From positions 476,812,573-476,876,572 of the forward strand of contig NC_081409.1 in assembly GCF_030272615.1 (NCBI RefSeq): DNA of 64,000 bases, given 5' to 3'. Each line of letters begins with the position of its first letter. Position 1 is the first letter of the stretch. Below the pieces are notes generated by a model that had not been told where the DNA came from, did not search any database, and saw nothing but the letters and a program-made list of their open reading frames with translations. The stretch comes from Cryptomeria japonica. Taxonomy: Eukaryota; Streptophyta; Pinopsida; Cupressales; Cupressaceae. Of this stretch, positions 44,096 through 56,104 are shown piece after piece. Position numbers and translations under genes: made by a program.

Positions 44096-45825
44096 TTATG
44101 GGGGAGGATAGGTATGAGCAAATCTTCTATAGTATCTTGTTGGACTCAAAAATCCTCTTTTCTTAGGGTCCGTCTTAACACCTTTAAATGACATTAGATG
44201 TTCAGAGTATTCTACTTCTTCCACCCTAACAACACATTTGGATTGTTTTCCGCAGATTTTATTGTCTTCCAATTCATTAAAAATAGGACAATGAAACTTG
44301 TCTTTATGAGTGATCTTGTTTAGATTCTGGTAATGTGAGCACATTCTCCATTGATCATAATTTTTGTCAAGCATGAGCATAGGGGATAAATAAGAACTTT
44401 TATTGGGATGAACAATGCTTTTTGATATTAATTTAATGTCATGATTATGGTCTCCAATTAGAGGTGCAAATTTGGATTCTTGAAATACTTGTTGATGGTG
44501 TTGAAAAAACACTTTAATTTTTGGTTGATCTTGAGTGATCATATCTTGTCCTGTTATTAAAAGTAATTGTGCCCCTATATTGCTAGAACCTTTCTTGATT
44601 AATTTCTCCATCCTATGGGAACTAATGATTTGACTCGGTGGTGATGTTATTCCCATGTATCCTCAAAGCCATGGGTAAGTCTTGAAAATTGAAAGATATT
44701 GTTCCTAATTGTTTAAGCCATTGCACACCCAAAACTACATACACTCTCCTAATAGGGATAGCGAGCATTTTTGCATCTAGTTGATAATTTCTCATTGAGA
44801 GTTGTATATGATGTCATGTACCACCACAAGGTAGTTGTTTCCCATCAGCTATCATGACTTGAAAAACAAAGACTAGATACAAAAAAAATTGGGCTCATTT
44901 GCTAATAACCTTCTATCAATAAATTTATGTTGTACTGCCAGTACCATATAACACTTTCACATTTTTCTTTTTTATATTGCTGATTACTTTGTGTGCTTGT
45001 GGTGCATTTGTTCCATTCAATGCATATAGGGAGATAGTAGTGCGTTCTTTTTCCTTAGAAATCTCATTCTTAAGTTTTATATTTGGTTTTTTTTGCAGGT
45101 ACCTCTCCCTCTTCTTCAACCTCATTCTTTTTCTCATTGCTAGAACACTTATGACTCCTTGACCATTTTCTATCACAATTCAAACATAGGCCTTTTCTCT
45201 TTTCTCTATCTCTTGTTGAGGAGAGCGATTACTAATTTCTCTTAGGTCAAAGAATTTCTCCATGATTTTGCTAGTAGGATTAGTCGCATTTTTGTCAATT
45301 ACTCTCATGGTTTCACCTTTGGAGGTGTTTTGTTTCTAAATATATAATGCTTGTTGCATAGCTTTCCTAATTGTACAAGGTTCCAACAAATGAACATCAT
45401 GTTGAATTTGGTCCTTAGGTCCATTGTTGTATAATTGTAGCCTCTGGTAAGGTGCCACCTTGGGAGTTCAAAGTGTCAATCTCAAATGCTCAACATTATA
45501 TTCAGTTGTAGTTCTTAATTGTTTTAAATTTGTTAGTTGGGTAAAATAGCTTCCAATGTATGGTTGCTCAAAGAACATTGCTAATACTTTACTAAATTCT
45601 TGCCAATTGAACATTTGTCCTTGTATGTCAGTCATCTTCCATTGGTACCATTGGTAGGGTCCTAATTTGAATTATAGTAAGGCTATGTAAACCATGACAT
45701 TATTTGGTATGTTGTGAAGTTTAAATTGTTGTTCTATGAGGCTTATCAATGAAATTACATTTCTACCATCAAATTTATGAATGTTTATTCTTGGTGAGTA
45801 TAATTGTTTATTGAACACACCCAGA
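44096..45825 (-). pseudogene. Gypsy relic: gag, knuckle, protease, internally deleted RT
   Basis: Minus strand, from right to left. The gag scrap reads ALL-FKLGPYQWYQWKMTDI… at about 45820-45250. The knuckle CLNCDRKWSRSHKC is near 45190, of the same spaced type as in gypsy 3. The protease has its active site lost (VLYGTGSTT where D-S-G-S is expected), followed by VMIADGKQLPCGG and VLGVQWLKQLG. RT (44656-44096) retains WRMCSHYQNLNKITHKDKFH, then jumps directly to KCVVRVEEVEYSEHLMSFKG and RYYRRFAHTY, so the catalytic YVDD block is deleted. It is cut at its gag end by the LTR at 45826. Confidence 0.8.
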
Positions 45826-47561
45826 TGCTAAGAGGAATGGGGGGAGTGGGGGGGAAGAGGGGGAAAGGGTGGGGTGAATCAGCATACACAAAAATTCATT
45901 CATTCATTGATCCTTAAGACATTGAATCTAGATTTACAGGAGTAAAGAATAGAACAAAGCATGCACCACACAAAGAAACCAGAATTTTTACATGGAAAAC
46001 CCAATGAGGAAACCACCACAGTGAGGATCATCTCACAATATATATATAAACAATTGTTACAATATTTGTTATAGGCACACTGCCAAGGAGACTCACTACC
46101 ACCTATACTTGCAGGCTAAGGCGTGCTGCCCTAAGGCAAGATACAAGGACTTGTGGACTAAAGATCACTTCTTCAGAGAAAGATACAATAACATAACTGT
46201 CACAACTTTACAATGAACAATACTGGTTGAACTGTTGTAGAAGAAGCATCTCAAATGCTGGTATTGCAGTCCTCTTTGAAGCTCAAATCTGATTCTATCG
46301 GACTGACTCTACACACTTCATAAACTTCTCTTCAAAGCAAATCCTTGCACCATATAATCACTAATCTCATAGTCACACAATTTGCAAATGATTTGTTCCT
46401 TATATATACCCTTTGCTACATCCAAAAACTTTATTAGGTCAGCTAGATAGGACCCAATAAGAAAATCGTGTGAAAAGGCATAGGTCAACCCCAAAACACA
46501 ATATAACTTCACCAAAATAGGTTGCAGATCAACCTAGCACATGTCGGCCTCAACAACATAATAACGCATCATCAAAACATGTTCCAACTCAAACGGTATA
46601 GGTCCAGACCAACCATAATCACAAGAACATATCGGGTCAGCCACATATATCATAATTACATCTTAAAGACAGATCTCTGGCACAACTATCCTTCAAAACA
46701 TAATGTGGACCACCAAATACGACATGTAGCCCAGCAAAAAACATCCTCCATTCATCTCCTAGGGTAACTAACCACTGGAAGTCAATATACAAGTAGTAGA
46801 TCACTAAACTATGAAGCACTATGTAATCCCTATAGACTATGAAACAACAGTAAGTAATAAATCTTTCACCAATTCACCAAAGGATCTGAAAACCCTATCA
46901 TAGGTCCAAGACACTATCCATATCATATTCTCAAATCGGCACTATCACAACTGTCCGTGTGGGAGAATACGAAGCATTCTTCCATATGACCTAAAATTGT
47001 ACTTTTGACAAACAGAGACCGAAGGATCAAATATTCATAATGTATTTTGTAGGTGATCTAATCAGCTGAAAACTTGATATCATGCACAAAACCCATCACC
47101 AAAACAAATTCCAAATCTGCACAACAAATTGATGCAATGCCAAATGAAACTGAACACTTAGACAAATTTCCTTCATTTGTCGAATATAAACTAAACCAAC
47201 ATAATCACAAAGTCTTCTCCAAAGCAAGTAAACTCAACACAAGTTCCTTCAACATGAACATATGATAAACCATAAGAATCTACAACATCACATACCATTG
47301 ACTCTGAATAGATATGCAATCAGTTCTGTTAAGCCTCCAGAAGTGACTACTACACCAAAGAACAACATGTCACCATATCTCCAACATACTGCCATCTAAA
47401 ATACGGTCATCTGAAAGACCGCCTTCAATCATCTCATATACACATCATGTTGTCATTTGATATATCGGAAATCATAGCACATCCATTTCTATCCAAACTA
47501 AGTGGCAATACATAATGCCAGACGTCAATGTTGACATCAATGACAACATACATTGCCAACA
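45826..47561 (-). repeat. Copia-type LTR, 1736 bp (3' LTR in minus orientation)
   Basis: The minus strand starts TGTTGGCAATGTATGTTGTC and ends CCTCTTAGCA. Its G-run-rich end (45839-45874 on plus) and the block CCAGAATTTTTACATGGAAA resemble the solo LTR at 35243-36205 (CCGGAATTTTTATGTGGAAA). Polypurine sequence lies just upstream in element orientation. No second LTR was found in the window. Confidence 0.7.
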
Positions 47562-47579
47562 TCTATCACTCAAATCATA

Positions 47580-47850
47580 AAGTCTCCAAAAATCTCCCCC
47601 TTTGTCATTGATGGCAACACTATGTACATATCTGCAAAAATTTGTTCATTCTCTCACTCAAATCAGTCTCCAACAATCTCCCCCTTTGTCATTGATGGCA
47701 ACACTATGTACATATCTGCAAAAATCTATATATACTCCCCCTTTGACATCAAGGACAAAGGGCAACTTATTTACATTGGTCAAAACGGAACTATATATTA
47801 TCCCCCTAAGTATGTGCACATATTTCAAAATTCTCCCCCTTGAATGGAGA
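47580..47850 (-). promoter_or_regulatory. Array of polypurine-tract-like motifs
   Basis: On the minus strand AAAGGGGGAGA occurs at 47605 and 47690 within an 88-bp duplication. Further AAGGGGGA/AGGGGGA motifs lie near 47740, 47805 and 47840. One would be the plus-strand primer of this element; the others are duplicates or decoys. Confidence 0.55.
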
Positions 47851-47899
47851 GTCCTCAAAACTGATACAAACAACTTCATCAAAAATGTAACCAAAAATC

Positions 47900-50800
47900 T
47901 ACTATACCTTCACAGCACCTTTGAAAGGTAGGATACCTTTATATTATACCTTCAGAATAGCATGAGTAGTTTCCCAAGTAGCTAAGGCTGAAGAAAGAAT
48001 TATGTTCTGACACTCGAATTGTAAAAATAGATCTCTTGCTACCCCAATATCATCTAACTCCATCTTTTGTTCTACTTGCACTACATCACTTAAAATTGCA
48101 GATAATGCTGCCGACCTCAAATCAACAATCTCTCTCAATAAACCAAATTATTTCTTTATCTAATTCCTTTGTTCTTGAAACAAATCCAACTACACATGTA
48201 ATTGACCAATCTATAACAAGAGGGAGCCATCCACATCTTTCTCTAGGTCATATGCACCATTCATCTGAAAAACCTGCAACTCAATTGAGTCCATTTGTTC
48301 TTTTATGTTCTTTGTGGAATCCAACCATTTTAAACAGTATTTATATAGGTCTGCAACTTCATCAACACTGGTTTTAAACTTCTTTAGATTATCTTGTAGC
48401 AAGGTGAGTATGGGTACACCTATCAAAAACCTTTGCCTTCCTTTGTCATTCAATCTCCTTAATGCCTCTTATTCTACCTTTTTCTTCATATTGGCTGAAT
48501 GATCTTTAAAAGAATCCATTAATAACTTCAATTTTTGCTCTAGATCCAAAGATATGTCAATGTCTACCTCCGGTAATCCATCATGGATTAACTTTACTGC
48601 ATCTTCAATAAGACTAGATTTCTTCACATGAACTTGCATGTACTCTTTTCTAGCCGATGAGCTCAATAAATCACTTAGCTGAAATTTTTGAAAAGGAGAA
48701 ATCGTAGACAGATCAATCTATCGCTCTTGTGTAGGAACCTTCAACAGTTGCAGAGTCACAACTAGCTCAAACTGCACTTGTGGACTTAATAGGTCTTTGA
48801 AAGAATCCATAGCATCAACACTTTGATCACTAGATGAAGCCTCTTGCTTCTTGTTTGACTCTGCGATAGCATCTTGGGCTTTCTCAACAAGTGTATCTTC
48901 TCTTCTTCACCAACCCCTGTTGTATTCTTCTTTTTTTCTCCTCCGGCATTCTTTTCCTTTTCTACTTATTTTCTTTATCTTAAATATTTCCTTTTTCTCT
49001 GGCACCAACATTTTCTTCCTTTTTCTTTACTTCAACATTCTCTATTCCAATGTTCTCCTCAGCATCAAACACATCTACAATCTTTGTGTCCTCCGAAATA
49101 TTCTTCAACTTGTCTTGTATTCTCTAAAATGGGAACATTCCTCTCATTTCCTTTCTCTATCTCCTCTACATCAAGATCCTTAAGTGCAATATCATCTAAA
49201 CCAGTATCCTTTTTTGTCATTGCACCTCCTTCCTTCAATTCCCTTAGAATTTTGGTAGTGAGTTCCTCAATCTCTCTTAGCACCTCATCTTTAGCATCTC
49301 TAGTCATGCTCATAAGAGTATTAACCCTCTATTTCATTCTTAGTTTGTGTGCCTTTCTTCGAGTTAATAGAGCAATATCTTCCTTAAACAAAGTATCACC
49401 GTATTGTTTGATGGCTTGTCTTTTCATCTTTGATTAAGCTCCACTACATCACTCTTTTTATTAGAACATCCACAAGGCACTTTGGAAGTTGATCTTTGAC
49501 ATTGCTCAAAGTATAATTATGCTTCATCATGTACATAATAATGGCTTTTCGATAACAACCTAATTGTACATAGGTATATCCGAATACGGTTCAGCAATTC
49601 TTTGCAATGCACCATGACACTCTATAGCATTAAATATAGTGTTTAGATCATAAAAATCATCCTCATCTAACTCTGAGGTAGCCTTCCTTGACTTCTTAGT
49701 TTCTCTTTTTCCTTTGTCTATCTTATTAGAACTTGCTCTATAGTTCTCTTTTCTCTTCTTCTTAGCTCAAAATCCTTCATCTACTCTTCCTCATTTTCAT
49801 CACTATCATCCTCAATATTCACAATTTTTGTCTTCTCTTTTTGCCTTCTGTTTGCTTCTTCCTTACTGTGGAAGTCTTTGATTACTTTGAAATGTTAGTG
49901 CTTGTTCTTTTTCCGCTCTGAGTAGTTGCTATGAGAGATGTAGGCAATGTTGCAGAGGCAGCAACAACAGCATCTCTGCTAAATCTTTTCCATCCTGATT
50001 GTGATAGTGTAGCAGCAGGCACACCAAGTCTCTCCTTCAAATCATCTTTCATCTACTTTCTTCTTTTCAAGTTTCTCATCCACCCTTTTTCTAATCAATT
50101 TGTTTGTAATCTCATCATAAGTATCGAATCTTTCTTCATCTGGATCAACTGGCTTCTAAAGTAACAAATCAGCATAGGCGACCCATTCAAGTCCGGACAA
50201 CTCATATGGCAATTTAGGGACCTAACCTATACTCGGCTCAACAACCTCTATGTAGCAATTATCCTTGTCTACCATAAAAGTAATCACTTCTTTATATGCT
50301 TCAACTACATCTCTCAGTATCTAATATCTTTGCTCATTTCATCTTGAAAATTCATGATAAAGCCCCAATGTGCAGTATTGCTTTCTTTCATATTAGGATA
50401 GTTGAGCATATGTCTCCTAATTTGAGATGCAACAAAAACATCTCTTTCCCAAACAACATTTTGTCTATTAGGCAGCTCTCTCAAGAAATAAAACATTAAA
50501 GATATGATAAGTGAACCATATTGAAAAAGGATATTTTGATTATTTTGTCTTCCTCAAGTTCTCCAAAAATTGGAGTTTCAATAACTCACACAAATCAAAG
50601 TCCTTTCTCTCTTTCACCATCTGGCAAGCAATGTGAATAGCAGTGGTAGATGGAGTACCCTCTTTGTTAGTGAAATAAATTCTGTAAGCAATCCCCATTG
50701 CTGCATACCTTACTCCAAGGTCTCTGATGTCATCAATTGTACGAGCCCAATTGTTAAACTGCACACTGGTAAGCCTAATGACTTCATCATTCTTCACAGT

Positions 50801-51150
50801 CTTTAGGGTTGGAACATCTCTAGTATCGCACAAACATGTAACATCTCTAATTGCCTTTTTCGTGATCATATAGGTTTTATCAAGCCACATAAATTCTGCT
50901 CAAAACAATCCATACCATCTCCTCTCCGAACCAAGGAAAATTGCTCCATACATACAATTTCTTCTCTTGCAAGACGACATATTTAGGTTTCAACATGAAC
51001 CGACTAATCTAAGAAACGATAGCTAAGGTATGCACAAGATCACATTGCAATTTCTTCTTCACTCCTGAGCTCTTCAAACACTTGTATGCATGGAATGAGG
51101 TCAAGAAATGACCAAGTATGCCTTATATGCCATTTTCACCTACCCTCAAA
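47900..51150 (-). pseudogene. Decayed coding region of the copia-type element (non-pol)
   Basis: A series of minus-strand frames (50890-50540, 50496-50314, 49313-49065, 48666-48469, 48453-48211, 48138-47944) reads as one broken protein of roughly 1000 residues. The N-terminal part has YVVLQEKKLYVWSNFPWFGE and WLDKTYMITKKAIRDVTCL. The C-terminal half is Lys/Glu/Leu-rich and probably coiled-coil. No gag knuckle, protease, RT or integrase motif is visible. I do not recognise the protein; it may be the product of a non-autonomous SIRE-like family. Frames on the plus strand here (48851-49437) are antisense shadows. Confidence 0.5.
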
Positions 51151-51474
51151 TGTTACATCCCCCTTGCGCCCTAAATATTTTGATGATGTTTATACACTGA
51201 TACTTGTTGCTTAATATTGTTGAATGGTGATTCGCAATACACATGTTAATGATTGGTTCTAATCATTATAGCATATGAGTTAATTTATTATCAATGTATG
51301 CAAATGTAAATGTTATGCTAAGATTTTGGACTAAATACATGATTTTGACCTAGTGGATGCAGCAAAGTCGTCATCCTCCAAGAAGGGAGGGAAAGTATCA
51401 TCAAGAATGGGAGGTAATAGAAGAAAGATCTAATGCCATCTGGAAACCTTAATCCGTAAGTGTCAGAAAGCATT

Positions 51475-53367
51475 TAAACTCCTTAAAAAAAGGTTAACCA
51501 TGACACCAATATTAAAAGTGTCAGATCCTGATGGACATTTTATGGTGGTAATTGATGCATCAAAGAAAGCGGAGTCCTAATGCAAAATGGGCAGGTTATA
51601 GCCTATGAATCCCAAAAACTCAAAAATTATGAACGGAACTATGGACCACATGATTTGGAGCTCGCTGCAATAGTGCATGCCTTAAAAATGTGACGTCATT
51701 ATTTATCAGGTAAACTTGTTGAGCTCTGATCTGATCACCAGGGGCTGAAATACATTTTCACCCAGCCCAATCTAAATGCACGACAAAGACGATGGTTGGA
51801 ATTAATCTTCAACTATGACTTTGAGATTAGCTAGATCAAAGGGAAGAAAACTCAGGTGGCAAATGCCTTGAGCCGTCGACGTCACATAAATGTCGTAACT
51901 ACAGTATATATAGATTTCAAGAACTGCGTGCTTCAAAAATTAGAGGGTGATAGATATTACCAGTAGGTAAAACAACCCCTCCAACTTAATCCTCCAGATC
52001 CAAGATATGAGGATTTCCAAATTGAAACTGATGGGATGTTGAGGTATCAAGGTAAAATGTATGTGCTTGATCCCCCCAAATTAAGAAACTTAGTGTGGAA
52101 AGAGGTGCACTCAACACCATACTCCGGACATCCAGGAATTACTAAACTCCTAGCTGATATTAAACCCTTGTACTTCTGGAAAGGAATGAAAAAAGATGCT
52201 GCAAGGTTTGTGGCTAGTTGTTTAGAATGCCAAAGGGTTAAAGCAGAGCATCAACACCCCGTAGGTTTGTTGCAGCCCAATGCAGTTCTCGATTGGAAAT
52301 GGTAGATAATCAGTATGAACTTCGTCCAAGGATTGCCTATGTCTAGGAATAAGCATAATGCCATTTTGGTGGTGGTTGATAGACTTACCAAGGTAGCCCA
52401 CTTCATACTACGAAACCTAATAAATTGGGTGCCCACTATTGCCTACAAGTTTGTACAGGAAATATTTAGATTGCATGGAGTACCTGAAAAGATTATATCA
52501 GATAGGGATGCCAAAATGACATCCACGTTCTGGCAAACCTTGTTTGCAGCCCTAAGTACTCAATTAAACATTAGCTCCACTTATCATCTAGAGACAGATG
52601 GCCAAACAGAAAGGCTCAATCAAGTGCTAGAGGATCTTCTAAGAATGTATTGCATGGACCAGCAATGCAAGTTGGAAGATTATCTTCCCTTAGTCAAGTT
52701 TGCTTATAACAACTCCTATCACTCATCTATAAAGATGGAACCATTTGAGGCACTATATGGAAGGAGTTGTAGAACTCCTATTAGCTGGGATAAGCTGGAA
52801 GATAGGATAACCTTCGGTCCAAAAATGCTCTCAGAAATGGAAGAGCAAGTAAAGCTGATCTAGAAAAAGGTTAGCAGAAGCTAACAATCGGTAGAAAAGC
52901 TATGCAAATGCAAAGCAAACTCCCAGACAATTTGAAGTGGGAGAGAAAGTACTTCTACGGGTCAAACCCCACAAAAGTGCCATTAAATTTGGAAAATCAT
53001 CCACACTTGCACCTTGATATGTAGGACCATTTGAGGTCCTGGAAATCATCAACCCAATCATTTATAGAATTTGTTTACCACCAACTCTCACCCGGTTGCG
53101 TTGCATGATGTGTTTCATGTTTCTTATATTAAAAAGTACATATCTAATTTTGCACATATAATCGATTGGAACTCCTTGCGGGTACAAGACACAAGGGTGG
53201 TGATGATCGAGCCAGTCAAGGTGCTCGAGGTACATAAACGTCGCTTACGTAACAGAGAAGTCACTCAGTGCCAATGGGACCAGTACTCTGATGATAGTGC
53301 CACCTGGGAGGACTACAATGAAATCCACCAAAGATTCCCATATTTGTTTAATATTTATAACAAATGA
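51475..53367 (+). pseudogene. pol: pol of gypsy 2: RNase H, integrase, chromodomain-like tail (broken)
   Basis: RNase H begins KCQKAFKLLKKRLTMTPIL and VVIDASKK, with frameshifts through 51890. Integrase runs 52036-52863. The zinc finger is intact (HSTPYSGHPGITK … CLECQRVKAEH) and a stop lies at 52303-52305. The catalytic core has its first Asp changed to Asn (MNFVQGLP); ISDRDAKM and TDGQTE are kept. The tail (53071-53367) has VALHDVFHVSYIKKY and a chromodomain-like WDQYSDDSATWEDYNEIHQR. It is closely related to gypsy A in sequence and order. Confidence 0.85.
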
Positions 53368-53465
53368 ACTTATTTTATTATGGTTGGATAAACAATGTTG
53401 AACTTCATGTTTTCTTTTATGATACTTAAAATCATCGAGGACGATCATTCGCAAGGGGAAGGATA

Positions 53466-54875
53466 TGTTACATCTCACTTGTGCCCTAAATATTTTGATG
53501 ATGTTTATACACTGATACTCGTTGCTTAATATTGTTGGATGGCGATTCGCACTACACATGTTAATGATTTGGTTCTAATCCTTATGACATATGAGTTAAT
53601 TTTTATCAATGTATGCAAATGTTAATGTTATGCTAAGATTTCAAACTAACTACATGATTTTGACCTAGTGGATGCAGGAAAGTCGTCATCCTCTGAGAAG
53701 GGAGGGAAAGTACCATCAAGAACGGGAGGTAACAGAAGAAGGATCTAATACCATCTAGAAACCCTAATCTGTAAGTTAAGACGTTTGAGATGAGTAGTGT
53801 TTGGTAGCTTTAGCTCAGTGCCCATCCAGGTAAACCCTATTAGTCAGTCTAAGTGGATAGGATTGTTTTATCCTCGTCATAGGTTACGTTTTTTCCTTTT
53901 AAGTAAACTATTTATTTAAAACAATCAAACAAATAATTAAGACCTTTTTATTTTATCTCTATATGTTTCTTACGACAAAAGGAATAGCTTCATGAACACG
54001 TGTAAATATTATTAAAATATTATTTCACACACACACATGTGTGTGTGTATTCCTATTGTATGCGTACCTATATATAGATATACATATATATACTTATATA
54101 TGTAAGTAAAGGCTTTTAATCTTTTCACATATAAACAATAGGTGTGGCCTTATAGACCTTGTTCCACGTTAAGTTCAAATAATATCAAGGCTTACCACTT
54201 TGGAATAAGTTTATAAGAGCAAAATAATGTAGCCATCGGCTCATAGCTCATGAAGATGATTTTAGTTGCACACTTGAAATTTTATTGAGCTTATGGTCAC
54301 CGCCTTCACACAATGAAGGAACGGGAATATAGCAGCATGGTTAGAATTCAATGAAATGAAACCTAAATTACCTTGAAACGTTTTGGAAATGCATATAACT
54401 ATTTTCATTTAATCATTAAGAAAGAAGTTTGGAATCCGTAAGTTATATGTGGAGAAGAGAATTATTTTAAAGACTACAGGTTTTCTTTTTAAAGAACTTT
54501 CAATAAGAATATCAATTTTCACAGTAACTTGGAGCTTATGCTTCAATGGTAATCATACTAAGCGAGCTTTGCCATAGCCGTAGTCAGCTGAGAAAGAAGT
54601 TGGACATAGCTCACCATACTGGAAAGAAGAACTCTTGCATTCCACTCAGCCAACGTCATCTCTAGGTCATGTTACCTGGTTTTTGAGCTATGTGAAAGGA
54701 ATTCTTTTTTTTGTTAAGCATTACAATACAAAAAGAGATGTTTCCTTCCTCTTATTTGAAATGCATTTTACTTTGCTTTTACAAAAGTTCAATGAAGTGG
54801 ACAGTAATAAAGAAACGATATATGAATTTAGAACATTATGACATAGCCAGCAAGTCACTGTCTACCTAATGAAAC

Positions 54876-54909
<34 letters not shown>

Positions 54910-56067
54910 AACTAATAAGAGTTTAAGAGTATGAATTGTCACCCTAGCTAAATAGGAATAATACTGTGGTGAAAAATGATGAGAACCTTGATCATCCAAG
55001 GCTGAAAGAACATTACGGCTTTTAGAGAAAACCATTAACATAGACAAATATACCACTGTAAAATGAAAAACTCAGAAAACCGAAATACTACTGTTGAATG
55101 CTTAGGCTCATGGTAGAAAATTGAATAGTAATGAAGGTTAAATCGGCATGAAACTCAACTGCAAATATCAGTTAATAGAGGCCAATTAACTGAGACTGCT
55201 GCAGAGTTATTAAAACCTAACTATTGTGATTAAAGATTGTTTAAATCTGATAAGGAATATGTGGCATATGGTATCAAATAATACAACATTACCATTAACC
55301 GAAGGGTATCATACCTGTGAGCTTGAGCGAGCAAGATACTAGCTCATGAGTACAGGCATGAATCCTGCATAAAAATAATCTTAGTAATTTGTCAAATGGA
55401 AGGATAAATCATAAGGGTGAATCTCACCACAAGTTTGTTTGATCAGCATGTTTAACCTGAGTCCATACATGTAAGTAAGCCCATTAAGCCTCCAAAGAGT
55501 TAGTATGCAGTTATCCTAAGAAGACAAACATGATGGCTTGGAAACCTTCATAGGTTTAATTCTAGCGGAATAGGGTGATGAAGAATGACTGCATGCATTG
55601 ACATGTTGCAAACTCATAAATCCTTTGGCCAAGGTGATGCTACAAACTGTAAGCGTCAGTCAGTTCTTTTGATCCAAATATAGAACCTAGTCAGAGGTTA
55701 TACTAGTTAGGAGTAGCCTATGGTGTGTGATCGACTAGGGATTGTGTAGGGTCAAGCACCAGTCTCCGATGGCATTAGAACCAACTTCTTTTACTTGCCT
55801 GCAACGGGACGGGCCTTTCCAATTGGAAGTGGCACGAGGGACTAGTAAGTTTGTGGTTGGGCGGAAAAGCACCCAGATGATACTTTCCCTCTTCCAACAT
55901 TGTAAAGATCATCTAAAGTTTGGGATGAATTCCAATAAGCTATAAACACTAAACCTCTCTTAAATATTTGCTTATGTTGTACTATGTTATGTTTATGCAA
56001 TTGATCTTATGCAAATGTTTTATATCTTTTCTAGTTTAATTTCCTTCTTTCTATTTAAAAAAAAACA
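53466..56067 (+). repeat. 3' LTR of gypsy 2 (right end uncertain)
   Basis: The start TGTTACATCTCAC matches 51151 onward. The body is non-coding, with a (CA)n(TG)n palindrome (54027-54048) and (TA)15 (about 54877-54907). Near its end, GTGGTTGGGCGGAAAAGCACC-like sequence (55853-55873) matches the block in the LTRs of element A, which supports assigning this stretch to an LTR. Confidence 0.6.
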
Positions 56068-56104
56068 GGGTTATGGTCAGTAGTATTTCATTTAAGGACT
56101 TGAA

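Larger units (their letters stand above)
51151..56067 (+). mobile_element. Gypsy element 2, internally deleted
   Basis: TGTTACATC at 51151 begins about 320 bp of 5' LTR that matches 53466-53785. At 51474 the LTR jumps straight into RNase H, so the rest of the LTR, PBS, gag, protease and RT are missing. Integrase and chromodomain-like tail follow, then the 3' LTR. The right end is set at a CA before a change of sequence and is uncertain; no target duplication was found. Confidence 0.75.

Noticed and set aside
48874-49437. 187-codon plus-strand open frame
   Set aside because: Antisense to the decayed coding region of the copia-type element; composition (F/S-rich) is what the Lys/Glu-rich opposite strand predicts.
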